Positions 27,112-36,130 of a stretch of 64,000 nt of DNA are shown one piece after another. Every line of letters starts with the position of its first letter. Positions within the stretch are counted from its first letter, which is position 1. The notes beneath the pieces were generated by a model. That model did not search any database. It was not told the origin of the DNA and saw only the letters and a list, made by a program, of their open reading frames with translations. Location of the stretch: assembly GCA_015207585.1 (NCBI GenBank), contig JADEWQ010000001.1, forward strand, positions 1-64,000, given 5' to 3'. The position numbers were made by a program, and so were the translations under genes. The stretch comes from Pleurocapsales cyanobacterium LEGE 06147 (GTDB lineage: Bacteria; Cyanobacteriota; Cyanobacteriia; Cyanobacteriales; Xenococcaceae).

Positions 27112-27945
27112 ATGACTGTTGTTACATCAAATAAACTTCCTCTAGATTGGAACGTTATTATTTACATGGCTACCATTCACTTGGTAGCATTATTAGCCCT
27201 TTTTCCTAGCAACTTCAGTTGGGGAGCATTGGGCGTTGCTTTTATCCTCTACTGGATTACCGGTGGTTTCGGTATTACTTTAGGTTTTCATCGTCTAGTT
27301 ACCCACCGTAGTTTTGAAACTCCTAAATGGCTAGAATATTGCTTGATTTTGTGCGGTACCCTTGCCTGTCAGGGAGGACCGATTGATTGGATTGGCTTGC
27401 ATCGAATCCATCATAAATATTCAGATGCTGGTGGCGATCCTCATGATTCTAATCGTGGTTTTTGGTGGACTCATATGGGATGGATGATATATCAAAATCC
27501 TGCCAATAAAGATATTCCCCGTTACACACACGATATTGCCGATGACCCCTTTTATCGATTTTGCCAAAATTTTTTCATTCCTATCCAAATCGTCTTAGGC
27601 TTGTTTTTATACTTCTTGGGGGGTTGGTCTTTTGTAATTTGGGGCATTTTTGTCCGCTTGGTAGTAGTATTTCACTGCACTTGGTTTGTCAATAGTGCTA
27701 CTCACAAATTTGGCTATAAGAGCCATGAATCTAACGATAACTCCAAAAACTGTTGGTGGGTAGCTTTACTGACTTTTGGCGAAGGCTGGCATAACAATCA
27801 CCATGCCTATCAATATTCTGCTCGTCACGGTTTGCAATGGTGGGAAATAGATACCACTTGGATTAGTATTAGGCTACTTCAATTCCTTGGTTTGGCCAAG
27901 AATATTAAATTGCCACCTAAAGAACTAAAATCAGTCAAAGCCTAA
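27112..27945 (+). CDS. desC: Acyl-lipid delta-9 fatty-acid desaturase
   Basis: 277-residue membrane di-iron enzyme that introduces the first double bond into glycerolipid-bound stearate or palmitate in thylakoid and plasma membranes, with ferredoxin as donor. The three histidine boxes are visible: HRLVTHR (H-x4-H), HRIHHKYSDAGGDPH (H-x2-HH) and GEGWHNNHHAYQYSARHG (H-x2-HH). Hydrophobic segments are about 14-50 and 155-190. It matches the cyanobacterial DesC type. ATG directly after an AAATTTTGAATAAAG leader with no strong ribosome-binding site. Confidence 0.95.
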   Translation: MTVVTSNKLPLDWNVIIYMATIHLVALLALFPSNFSWGALGVAFILYWITGGFGITLGFHRLVTHRSFETPKWLEYCLILCGTLACQGGPIDWIGLHRIHHKYSDAGGDPHDSNRGFWWTHMGWMIYQNPANKDIPRYTHDIADDPFYRFCQNFFIPIQIVLGLFLYFLGGWSFVIWGIFVRLVVVFHCTWFVNSATHKFGYKSHESNDNSKNCWWVALLTFGEGWHNNHHAYQYSARHGLQWWEIDTTWISIRLLQFLGLAKNIKLPPKELKSVKA

Positions 27946-28704
27946 ACAGAGCTAAGTGGTAAGAGATATTAGGTAGTAGATATTAAGTAGTTAATTTTTA
28001 AATACTGAATATCTGTTACCTACTTTTTTTAGTTTAAAGTTTTAGGCAAGATTCTTTAAACTCCGAACTTTATACAAGTGAAAACTGCTTTAATATCGGT
28101 TGCAACTTGTTGACAGTCGAGCGTTAAATCAAAGATTTTAAGGCACGATTCCTGCTTCACAACCTCTTAACTAGACACAGCCCTAAAACTATGCCCCCGC
28201 CAGACTGATTCCACAAGCATTCTATGTTAGAGTCCAAGATCTGCCCTACCGCCGACTTTTTGCAATTAATGTTAACCAATTAATATGCTCCCCCAGACTC
28301 GCAATAAACTTTTACGCTCCCAGCGAGCGATCTGAGACTTCTGGTTACAACCCATGTTTATTTCGTTTTCTAGGTTCGCTTGTTCGTGAGGCTCGGGATC
28401 CTTACTACCGAACAAGAGTATGATACATCGCTTGAAACCACTGGTATATAAAGATTATGTGTCGAAAATGTAAATTACATCATCCTGACCGCGATTCATC
28501 TCCCGCTAACCGCAAGCGGTTTAACGGAAGTCCTCTCGCGGAGACTAGATAGATTTATCAGTTTTGAGGGAAAACTATTCTAAAGACTTCCCAAGCAAGT
28601 TAATTCCTAACTAGGAGCAACTACTTGCTGAAGAAGGATGACCGAGACTTCCATTTTGAAAAAAGAGTGAAGTCGCTTGATATAGTAATTCCCTTAAAAC
28701 TTTT
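27946..28704. other. 759-bp intergenic region with structured remnants
   Basis: No gene. 27950-28060 is AT-rich with repeated AGATATTA. 28190-28420 is GC-richer, with an 8-bp inverted repeat CTTGTTCG / CGAACAAG (28379-28417). 28469-28541 holds a nested hairpin described separately. The composition differs from the flanks and probably marks the wreck of an IS200/IS605-like element. Confidence 0.5.
28469..28541. repeat. Nested hairpin, possible IS200/IS605 end
   Basis: ATGTAAATTACAT (28469-28481) is a small palindrome. It is followed by an outer stem CCGCGA (28489-28494) with TCGCGG (28536-28541), enclosing AACCGC (28508-28513) with GCGGTT (28516-28521). Two stacked hairpins of this kind resemble the subterminal structures of single-strand transposons. 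No transposase fragment was found beside it. Confidence 0.4.
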
Positions 28705-29553
28705 ATGTTTTCTATTTATATACTTACCTATAACGAACAAATCGATATAGCTGATTGCATTGAATCTGCTTTACTATCAGATGATGTTATCATAGTCGAT
28801 TCCTTTAGTACAGATCGTACTATCGAAATTGCCTCCCGTTATCCCGTCCGTATTGTCCAACACGAGTTTGAAAGTCATGGTAAACAACGGACTTGGATGT
28901 TAGAAGCCATCGAGACTAAACACGAATGGGTATACATTCTTGAAGCGGACGAACGGATGACTCCAGAACTATTTGCTGAATGTATTGCAGCAACTAAAAG
29001 TCAAGCAGCGATCGCCTACTATGTAGCAGAGAGGGTAATGTTTATGAATAAATGGATTCGCTACAGTACCCAGTACCCTCGCTATCAACTGCGTCTATTT
29101 CAAAAAGGAAAAGTCTGGTTTACTGACTACGGTCATACCGAACGAGAGGTATGTGATGGACTGACTGGTTTTCTAAGAGAAACATATCCCCACTACACTT
29201 CTGGGAAAGGTTTAAGTCGCTGGATTGACAAGCATAACCGTTATTCTAGCGACGAAGCGAGAGAAACAATTTGTCAACTAGCTGAAGGAAAGGTTATTTG
29301 GCACGATTTATTTTGGGGTAAGTCGGAAGTAGAAAAAAGACGCGCCCTCAAAGATTTATCTCTCCGTCTACCTTGTCGACCAATAGTACGCTGGATTTAT
29401 ATGTACTTTTTACTGCGGGGATTTCTGGATGGTAAGGCAGGTTTTGTCTGGTGTACTCTACAAGCTTTTTATGAATATTTAATTTTGCTAAAAATAGAGG
29501 AAATAAAACAACAACAATTACAAACAGCTACATTCAAAGCAAAATCTCTGTAA
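28705..29553 (+). CDS. Family-2 glycosyltransferase (WaaE/LpsC-like)
   Basis: 282 residues, GT-A fold: FSIYILTYNEQIDIADCIES, VIIVDSFSTDRTIEIA and the metal-binding EADERMTPEL (in place of DxD). The Tyr-rich region QLRLFQKGKVWFTDYGHTE matches the LPS core beta-glucosyltransferase group. A C-terminal amphipathic or short hydrophobic region (WIYMYFLLRGFLDGKAG) suggests membrane association. Likely adds a sugar to a cell-surface glycan. Neighbouring surface-glycan genes start at 31165. ATG chosen; no alternative start. Confidence 0.9.
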   Translation: MFSIYILTYNEQIDIADCIESALLSDDVIIVDSFSTDRTIEIASRYPVRIVQHEFESHGKQRTWMLEAIETKHEWVYILEADERMTPELFAECIAATKSQAAIAYYVAERVMFMNKWIRYSTQYPRYQLRLFQKGKVWFTDYGHTEREVCDGLTGFLRETYPHYTSGKGLSRWIDKHNRYSSDEARETICQLAEGKVIWHDLFWGKSEVEKRRALKDLSLRLPCRPIVRWIYMYFLLRGFLDGKAGFVWCTLQAFYEYLILLKIEEIKQQQLQTATFKAKSL

Positions 29554-29802
29554 ATACTCGCTTGTAGACTGCTGAAGATACGAAGCTATTTATTATTAAA
29601 AGAGCATGTGGACAGATTACTGGTAAAATAGATTGTTGCGATCGCCAAAACTTATTTTGCTGGTAGCATAATTCTTCCCAAACTTGGCAATATGCGAGAG
29701 CAAGTCGACAGTGAAATTCAAGCAAGAGCAGAAAAAGTATGCCAAGCAATATCGGCATAGTTTTCGTCAAAAATCTTATCAATAAACAAATTACCAGGCA
29801 AA
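29554..29802. other. Intergenic, no gene
   Basis: One HIP1 site near 29639 and short open stretches on both strands with no recognisable product. It lies inside the putative transposon whose end is proposed at 29803-29869. Confidence 0.4.
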
Positions 29803-29869
29803 AGACAGTAATCTGACAAAAATGACACTAATTTGTTTTGCCAAAACGACCTTAATTTGATAATCAACA
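29803..29869 (-). mobile_element. Possible Tn7/CAST-like transposon end next to tRNA-Gly
   Basis: Read towards lower coordinates, the sequence starts with TGT (29869-29867), then carries three diverged direct repeats of a (T)GACAnTAATTTG-type site: CGACCTTAATTTG (29847-29859), TGACACTAATTTG (29823-29835) and AGACAGTAATCTG (29803-29815), at 24 and 20 bp spacing. Terminal TGT plus spaced sites of this form are how TnsB-type transposases mark the ends of Tn7-like and type V-K CAST elements, which favour DNA just past tRNA genes. The end lies 10 nt beyond the tRNA 3' base. No transposase or Cas12k gene is in the window, so it is a remnant at best. Confidence 0.45.
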
Positions 29870-29879
29870 AAACATTTTA

Positions 29880-29950
29880 AGCGGGTGGGGGGAATCGAAC
29901 CCCCATCATTAGCTTGGAAGGCTAAGGTTTTACCACTAAACTACACCCGC
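29880..29950 (-). tRNA. tRNA-Gly(TCC)
   Basis: 71 nt on the minus strand. Acceptor GCGGGTG (5') pairs with CACCCGC (3') and U is the discriminator base, normal for Gly. D-arm TAGTTTAGTGGTAAAACC, anticodon stem-loop TTAGCCTTCCAAGCTAA with anticodon TCC, T-arm GGGGGTTCGATTCCCCC. CCA is not encoded. All helices pair, so it should be functional. Confidence 0.96.
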
Positions 29951-30810
29951 AGCAAAACTTTATTTCTGTCGCGTAGATAATGTTAACACAAGTTGAGCCG
30001 TTCTCGTCAAGCCTCTAATTGTGATGAATTTCTAATTGATTCTTAATTGAAATGTGAGAGGTTTGCTCATTCCTTGCGAGCGGCTTTTGCTGCGCCTTTG
30101 GCAATTTTGCCAAATTAACTTAGTTCTAGCAATGAGCTACGGCAACCAATACCAATATTTGGATAATTATAAATTATTCTGTTTGCTCTATGGCAATCCT
30201 ATTAGGTCTTGTATCCGGCTGAACATTGAGTTGTGAATTTATCTTTGAGAAATAGAATAAACAAGAAACTATCTCGGTGAAATTCTTTAAGAGTATTTAC
30301 GGTATTTGACAATGTTAATATTTGAAACTTTAAAGATAGTGTTATATTGTCGTTATCTAAATGATTGATTATGATGTTATTATTTGTCAAAGCTTTTTTA
30401 AGCTAAGTAAAAATGCCTGGAAACTCCCTAAAAAAAAGTCATAATTGTCAATTCAATAAAATATTTTTTTCGCTCGAGTTAGCTATAGCGGTTTTTAATT
30501 AGATAAGATATAGAGCTCAAAGAATAATTCGCGCGTTCGAGCATTAAAAACTATTCTCTTTTTTGAACACATTTGCTGTCCTCTTCACTCTGTTCGGGGC
30601 TTCGGCTTAGTACAGTGCATGCTCTATACGGACGTAGCATGCTACGTCTACCAAGAATTGCTAGAGATAATGTCACTAAGATCGCTTGGGCTAATATATC
30701 GATGCAACAAGATTAACAACAAACGGAATTCTTCAGTTACTTTTGGAAATTTCTTAATCAATCCAAAAACCAATTTTGCTGCAATTATTCTATTGGGGAA
30801 AACATATCTG
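29951..30810. other. 860-bp intergenic region, no supported gene
   Basis: AT-rich. Short frames at 30054 and 30619 have no ribosome-binding site or recognisable product. 30580-30650 carries a GC-richer block with imperfect palindromes (GACGTAGCATGCTACGTC). Nothing else could be supported. Confidence 0.5.
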
Positions 30811-31128
30811 ATGTCTCAGCAAAATCCTCTACCAAAACCAAACCGACACGCTCGTAAACATAATGATAGAAATAATTTATATTTACCGGGAGGTAATCTA
30901 CCACTAATAGGAGGAGAAGCTCACATTGGGACTACTTGGCGCGATATTAAATGGACTCGCAAAAAGCTTTTCTTAATTATATCTTTATTAAGCTTGCCCT
31001 ATTTAATGATAATAATCGCAACCTATTTAGCGGGACTGACGATGGGCACGTTTTTCCTCATCGGACTTGCCTTATTAGTTGGCATTTTGTTTCTCATTGT
31101 TCGTTGGGTCGAACATGCCGATCTCTAA
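30811..31128 (+). CDS. Small two-TM membrane protein, hypothetical
   Basis: About 105 residues starting MSQQNPLPKPNRHARKHNDR. I prefer this ATG over one 64 codons upstream, whose extra residues lack protein-like character. The basic, Asn-rich cytoplasmic head is followed by two transmembrane helices (LFLIISLLSLPYLMIIIATY and GTFFLIGLALLVGILFLIV) and a short tail WVEHADL. No family recognised. It precedes the TPR glycosyltransferase by 36 bp on the same strand and may be co-transcribed. Confidence 0.6.
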   Translation: MSQQNPLPKPNRHARKHNDRNNLYLPGGNLPLIGGEAHIGTTWRDIKWTRKKLFLIISLLSLPYLMIIIATYLAGLTMGTFFLIGLALLVGILFLIVRWVEHADL

Positions 31129-31164
31129 GCTACGTCGTGCAATTACCAATAAACCGCACAGTCG

Positions 31165-34140
31165 ATGAATATTACAAATACTACTAAGCTTATTGAAGCT
31201 TACCTCAAACAAGGGACTGCTCACGCAAAACAAAATGAATGGGAACGAGCTATCTCTTGTTATCAAAAAATTACAGAAATCGATCCCACAAATGCCATTG
31301 CTTGTCATCATTGGGCAGATGCTCTTCTCAATTTAGAACGTTGGGAAGAAGCGATCGCTACTTATCACCGTGCTATTACCATTAATCCCAATTTTGATTG
31401 GTCTTATTACAACCTCGCCGATGTCTTAGTTCGCCTCGAGCGATGGGAAGAAGCAGTCCATGCCTACCAGAAAGCTTTTGATCTCAATCCTAGCTTGCCC
31501 TCTATTTATCAAAAGCTGGGCAATGCTTTTCTCCAGCGATCGCTCGCCAATCGCAAGGAAATGTTTGTTCTTCATCATCAGGTATTGCGGGATAACCCTC
31601 ACGATATAGAGCGTTATCATCAAGCTATCGAACTGCAACCACGAGATGCAAAGCTTTATTTGGGATTGGGCAATGCTTTAGTAGCTAATCATAAACTAGA
31701 TGAAGCGATCGTAGCCTATCAAATGGCATTGCAACTGCAACCAGATTATGCTGAAGCTCAATTTCAGTTAGACAAAATTCTCAAATTTCAGCTGGAGGAG
31801 ACTCTGACCGAGGGTTCTCCTGAGTCTAATAGACAAGAAAATATCCAGTCTAACATAGAACTTACCAAAGAAGATGAAATTAGTCAAGCAGTCCAAGGTA
31901 CTCCGCCCTTCAAAAGAGGGAGCGTGCAAGGGAAAGGGGCAATTGCGCGACGCACCTCTGTTCCCGTAGGGTCCATAATGCCGCTCGCAGGTGGCGGCAG
32001 AGATTCCTTCGCTCCGAGGGGTTCCCTCACTTTGTTCGGGAGCGGGAGCTCATTCGAGCACGCAACTCCAGACCCTCGTGGCTTATCCAATTCGTTCCAC
32101 AGCCCCTCTAGAGCCGACTTGAACTTTGTCAAACTGAAGCAAGCCAAAAACATTTTAGACAATTTAAATCAAATTGCTTTAGATAATTTTCTCCTAACTA
32201 ATACTCAAATTCACTTGCCTCAAGTAGAACAGCCTCAAGTTAGTATTATTTTAATTCTTTATAATCGAGCCGAACTAACTTTAAGTTGTTTATATTCAAT
32301 TTTACGAAATAATTTCAAGTCAATCGAAGTAATTCTTGTTGATAATTGCTCGAGCGATCGCACTAGAAAATTGCTAGAGCGTATTCAAGGAGCAAAAATT
32401 ATCTTAAATGAAGAAAATAAACATTTTCTTTTGGCTTGCAATCAAGCCAGCCAGGTAGCCACTGGGAATTATTTATTATTTTTAAATAACGATACTCAAA
32501 TTTTAGGCGATAGCATTAAGATCGCCCTGGAAACGATAAGATCTTCGCCGGATATAGGAGCGGTTGGCGGCAAAATTATTCTCCCTGATGGCACGCTTCA
32601 AGAAGCAGGAAGTATTATTTGGTGCGATGGTTCTTGCTTGGGTTATGGACGAGGGGACGATCCTAAAGATCCTAAATATATGTTTAGAAGGGAAGTAGAT
32701 TATTGTTCGGGTGCTTTTTTACTTACTAGCCGCGAATTATTTTTAAAATTTGGTGGTTTCGAGCGAGCTTATCAGCCAGCTTACTACGAAGAAACAGACT
32801 ATTGTGTCAAGCTACATAAAGCAGGAAAGAAGATTATTTATGAACCTAATGTAACTATTTTGCACTACGAATTTGCCAGTTCTAGTTGCAGCGATCGCGC
32901 TATCGAATTACAAAAAAGAAATCAGCAAATTTTTGTCGAGCGACACCGAGATTGGTTGCAGTTCCAATATTCACCAGATTTAAGCAAAATTCTTTTTGCC
33001 AGCAATCGCAATACCTGTCGCCGCATCTTGTTTATTGATGACCGCATTCCTCATCCCTATTTAGGTTCGGGTTATACCCGCAGTCACGGCATCTTAGCTA
33101 GAATGGTTCGTTTGGGTTATTGTGTTACCTTCTATCCGACCGATCTTAGTTATTTAGAAGATTGGAATGATATTTATGCGGATATCGATCGCGAAGTAGA
33201 GATAGTTACTGACAGTGGTTTAGAAGGATTAGAAAAATTTTTACTTACCAAAAAAAGTTATTACGATATTGTTTTTGTCAGCAGACCCCATAATATGAAT
33301 CATCTCAATTATCTTTCTGCTCGGAACAAGAATTTGTTAAGGGGAATGAAAGTTATCTACGATGCTGAAGCCTTATATACTTTACGTCAATTTGAACAAA
33401 GACGGTTAAAAGGAGAAACAATTTCCACCGAAGAACAAAAAAAATTAATTGCAGAAGAATTGGACTTGGCTCGCCAAAGCGATTGCATTATTGCTGTTTC
33501 TGCGCTAGAAAAACAAAGATTTATCGAGTGCGGATATAACAATGTTATTGTCTTGGGTCATGCTCTTAACCCTATTCCTACACCTAACAGTTTTTACCAA
33601 CGCCAACACATCTTGTTTGTCGGTTCTATCTATGAATTAGAATCGCCTAATGCCGACTCTATTTTATGGTTTAGCAAAGAAATTTTTTCCCTTATCCAAG
33701 CCGAACTGGGACAAGAAGTTAACTTGCTTATAGCTGGTAATAATACAGTCGAGGAGATTAAACGACAAATAGAACAATTCAATAACGATTCGATCAAAAT
33801 GTTAGGCAAAGTAGACGATCTCAAGGATTTATATAATCAAGCTCGTCTGTTTATTGCACCCACACGCTTTGCAGCGGGTATTCCGCATAAAGTTCATGAA
33901 GCAGCAGCCTATGGTTTACCTGTAGTTACCACCTCTCTTATTGCTGCTCAATTAGAATGGGAGGACGAAATTGACTTATTAGTTGCAGACAGTAGTAAAG
34001 CATTTGCTCAACAATGCGTCAAACTTTATCAAAATAATCAACTCTGGGAACGTCTAAGACTAAATTCCCTCAAAAAAATAGAAAGTCAATGTTCCCCCGA
34101 GTATTTTACAAAAACTCTAAAGCAAATATTAAAGTATTGA
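31165..34140 (+). CDS. TPR - GT2 - GT4 multidomain glycosyltransferase
   Basis: 991 residues. Residues 10-215 are TPR units (AKQNEWERAISCYQKITEID, ALLNLERWEEAIATYHRAI and similar). Residues ~245-318 are an odd repeat-derived linker. Residues ~350-600 are a GT2 domain: VSIILILYNRAELTLSCLYS, VDNCSSDRT and LFLNNDTQIL (DxD-like), then YCSGAFLLTSRELF. Residues ~610-991 are a GT-B/GT4-like module with PYLGSGYTRSHGILARM and PTRFAAGIPHKVHEAAAYGL. TPR-GT fusions act in large surface glycans or protein glycosylation. The downstream sulfotransferase suggests a sulfated product. The linker is probably a later insertion. Confidence 0.9.
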   Translation: MNITNTTKLIEAYLKQGTAHAKQNEWERAISCYQKITEIDPTNAIACHHWADALLNLERWEEAIATYHRAITINPNFDWSYYNLADVLVRLERWEEAVHAYQKAFDLNPSLPSIYQKLGNAFLQRSLANRKEMFVLHHQVLRDNPHDIERYHQAIELQPRDAKLYLGLGNALVANHKLDEAIVAYQMALQLQPDYAEAQFQLDKILKFQLEETLTEGSPESNRQENIQSNIELTKEDEISQAVQGTPPFKRGSVQGKGAIARRTSVPVGSIMPLAGGGRDSFAPRGSLTLFGSGSSFEHATPDPRGLSNSFHSPSRADLNFVKLKQAKNILDNLNQIALDNFLLTNTQIHLPQVEQPQVSIILILYNRAELTLSCLYSILRNNFKSIEVILVDNCSSDRTRKLLERIQGAKIILNEENKHFLLACNQASQVATGNYLLFLNNDTQILGDSIKIALETIRSSPDIGAVGGKIILPDGTLQEAGSIIWCDGSCLGYGRGDDPKDPKYMFRREVDYCSGAFLLTSRELFLKFGGFERAYQPAYYEETDYCVKLHKAGKKIIYEPNVTILHYEFASSSCSDRAIELQKRNQQIFVERHRDWLQFQYSPDLSKILFASNRNTCRRILFIDDRIPHPYLGSGYTRSHGILARMVRLGYCVTFYPTDLSYLEDWNDIYADIDREVEIVTDSGLEGLEKFLLTKKSYYDIVFVSRPHNMNHLNYLSARNKNLLRGMKVIYDAEALYTLRQFEQRRLKGETISTEEQKKLIAEELDLARQSDCIIAVSALEKQRFIECGYNNVIVLGHALNPIPTPNSFYQRQHILFVGSIYELESPNADSILWFSKEIFSLIQAELGQEVNLLIAGNNTVEEIKRQIEQFNNDSIKMLGKVDDLKDLYNQARLFIAPTRFAAGIPHKVHEAAAYGLPVVTTSLIAAQLEWEDEIDLLVADSSKAFAQQCVKLYQNNQLWERLRLNSLKKIESQCSPEYFTKTLKQILKY
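31898..32115 (+). repeat. Repeat-derived insertion inside the TPR-GT gene
   Basis: Between TPRs and the GT2 domain the codon and amino-acid style changes abruptly: GTPPFKRGSVQGKGAIARRT, then GGGRDSFAPRGSLTLFGSGS. The DNA is GC-rich with intergenic-repeat style words (TTCGCTCCGAGG, GTTCGGGAGC); a related GTTCGGGGCTTCGG occurs at 30591. The frame is kept through about 216 bp. Confidence 0.55.
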
Positions 34141-34380
34141 CTAATGAAGGAGTTTAACTTAAAGAAAAATTATTCTCGTTACTGATTCTCGAGATATTTT
34201 TTGTTCTTGCAATAAAGTTTTATCTGAAGCTTTACAAGAGTTCGGTTACACTACAAATTCAGTCCAAAGTACTTCTCTCCAAATCTTTCCCACTGTCGAG
34301 CAGCGGGTTTCCATTATGCCAAATGCCAATAGTGACTGCGGAAACTTCGAGAAGATAAAGGATACTTGAAAAGTGAGACA
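34141..34380 (+). pseudogene. Possible gene fragment after the TPR-GT
   Basis: A frame from about 34170 reads ILVTDSRDIFCSCNKVLSEA, then LQEFGYTTNSVQSTS, and continues to TGA near 34368 (about 65 codons). It resembles the first strand-helix unit of a GT-B glycosyltransferase. An ATG-started frame (MKEFNLKKN) reaches it only through a frameshift. No domain is complete. Weak evidence. Confidence 0.3.
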
Positions 34381-34527
34381 ATGCTTTCTGTACCCGAAAG
34401 GGACGGAATTATTTACAGTCGTTTTTAGGTGGCGACTTTGACACCCGTTAACGATCTACCGCATCAATACTTTCATCTCTAAAAAAAAGTAAGTATAATA
34501 GCGATCCTTAAATTAAGGAAGTGGACA

Positions 34528-35625
34528 GTGAAAGTAGAAGCAATTTTTCAAGATCTTCAGGAAACGCATTTTTTGGACAAGCTGATTTGTGAAGAGAAAA
34601 TTATGTTTATTGGAGAAAACCCAACTATTAGTTATCTGAAAAAATTTTTTTCTGTACACAAACAACTTGATGAAAACTACTACTATAACTGGCAGCCAAT
34701 AAAGCAACAAGAGCTGATTTTTAATCCAGAAAAATTAATTAATTATCGTGCTATTGTGGTAGCATCCGTTAACAATGAACATGCTATTTTTGATGAGATT
34801 AACGATTGGGTTGATGCCTCAAAAATTGATATTTCTGTACTGAAGTTATTTACCAATATTTTTATTAACTTCATGTCTGGCCAAAAATTACTACAAGTAA
34901 CTGAATGTAGGCCTTCATCACCTCGATTATCCTACGCAATTATTACTACTCCTCGTTCTGGCTCGACTTTTCTTTGTAGTATCTTACAATCTATCCGGAT
35001 TGCCGGTTATCCCACCGAACATCTCAGGCAAGCAAGTGCAATTTTAGCAAACAACTGTCAGTTTGACTATATAAAATTATTGCACGCCCTCATGGCTTAC
35101 AAGACAACTCCCAATGGAGTCTTTGGCACCAAGTTTATTTCGCATTTTTTAGAAGTTTTTCAGAAAGCTGAATTTGATTTTGGAGAAATTTTTCAATCTA
35201 TCTCTAAATATATTTATTTAGTAAGACAAGATAAAGTAGCTCAAGCAGTCTCGATTGTTCTGGCACAAAAAACTAACGTCTGGCACATCTCTACCCAAGA
35301 AAAACAACAAAACTACGAAACTCAACTGGAACAGATCGAAATTGAAGAATTTTTACTTAAAGAAGTACACAAACAATACCGTTTTATTCAACAACAGGAA
35401 GAATATTTAATAAAATTATTTGAAACTTATCATATATCTCCTCTCATAGTCGAATACGAGCAACTAGTCGAGCATACAGAAGAGCAAACTAATCTTATTT
35501 TAGATTATCTTCAGATACCTCCCTTAGAAACAAAAACTACTAATTTAAAATCTCATTTGCGCAAAATGCGCTCTGATTTATCAGAACAAATTATCAAAGA
35601 GTATAAAGATAAATTCGCTCATTAG
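34528..35625 (+). CDS. Stf0/LpsS-type sulfotransferase
   Basis: 365 residues. An N-terminal ~130-residue extension of unknown role precedes a PAPS-dependent sulfotransferase domain. 5'-phosphosulfate loop ITTPRSGSTFLCSILQS (about 138-154), GVFGTKFISHF and IYLVRQDKVAQAVSIVLAQK, plus the helical QIEEFLLKEVHKQY part, match the trehalose 2-sulfotransferase (Stf0) group. It would sulfate a sugar, plausibly the glycan made by the upstream GT. GTG start at 34528 with an AAGGAAG site 7 bp upstream. Confidence 0.88.
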   Translation: MKVEAIFQDLQETHFLDKLICEEKIMFIGENPTISYLKKFFSVHKQLDENYYYNWQPIKQQELIFNPEKLINYRAIVVASVNNEHAIFDEINDWVDASKIDISVLKLFTNIFINFMSGQKLLQVTECRPSSPRLSYAIITTPRSGSTFLCSILQSIRIAGYPTEHLRQASAILANNCQFDYIKLLHALMAYKTTPNGVFGTKFISHFLEVFQKAEFDFGEIFQSISKYIYLVRQDKVAQAVSIVLAQKTNVWHISTQEKQQNYETQLEQIEIEEFLLKEVHKQYRFIQQQEEYLIKLFETYHISPLIVEYEQLVEHTEEQTNLILDYLQIPPLETKTTNLKSHLRKMRSDLSEQIIKEYKDKFAH

Positions 35626-35684
35626 CTTTAAAAAAACTAATTAATCTAGCAGTTAAAACTGCGGAATATATGCATTTCATTTAT

Positions 35685-36130
35685 TATAGGACTTACGCAG
35701 TTTGCCGTAAACTAAAGTTCCGGCTCAAAGCTCAAACCCATTGAAATGGGTTAGCTTAACGAAGTCCAAGCAGGCTCCGCCGTCTCACGGCGGAGTACCT
35801 TGGACTAATATTTTGAGCCAGTTTTAACTGACCGCGGAAGGCGGTGGCGTGCCGTCTCCGGAGGGGCTGTGTCCAGTCGACCTGGAACAACGCGCCCCGT
35901 CAGTCACCAGTTTTTCTTTCACTGATGACTGGTGACTGTTGTAAGCCCCGTTCGTCTCACGAGGGGCTGTCTCTTGAATTCAGTTCAAGAGTGCGGAATG
36001 CACCGGGCAGCGGACAGCCGGAACTCGGTTCCGGCTTCCGCCCGGTTTATAAGCCCCGTGGCGGAGTACCTGCCACTTTAGCTTTGAGATGAGGAAATTG
36101 ATTTCCTGGTGGCTATGCGTAAGTCCTATA
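35685..36130. mobile_element. 446-bp MITE-like element with 15-bp terminal inverted repeats
   Basis: Begins TATAGGACTTACGCA (35685-35699) and ends TGCGTAAGTCCTATA (36116-36130), a perfect inverted repeat. TTAT flanks both sides (35681-35684 and 36131-36134), consistent with a 4-bp target duplication. The inside has no gene but is full of hairpins: ACTGATGACTGGTGACTG, GAGGGGCTGT with AAGCCCCG, CCGGAACTCGGTTCCGG and CTCCGCCGTCTCACGGCGGAG. The ends resemble cyanobacterial DDE insertion sequences, so a nonautonomous derivative mobilised in trans is likely. Confidence 0.75.
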
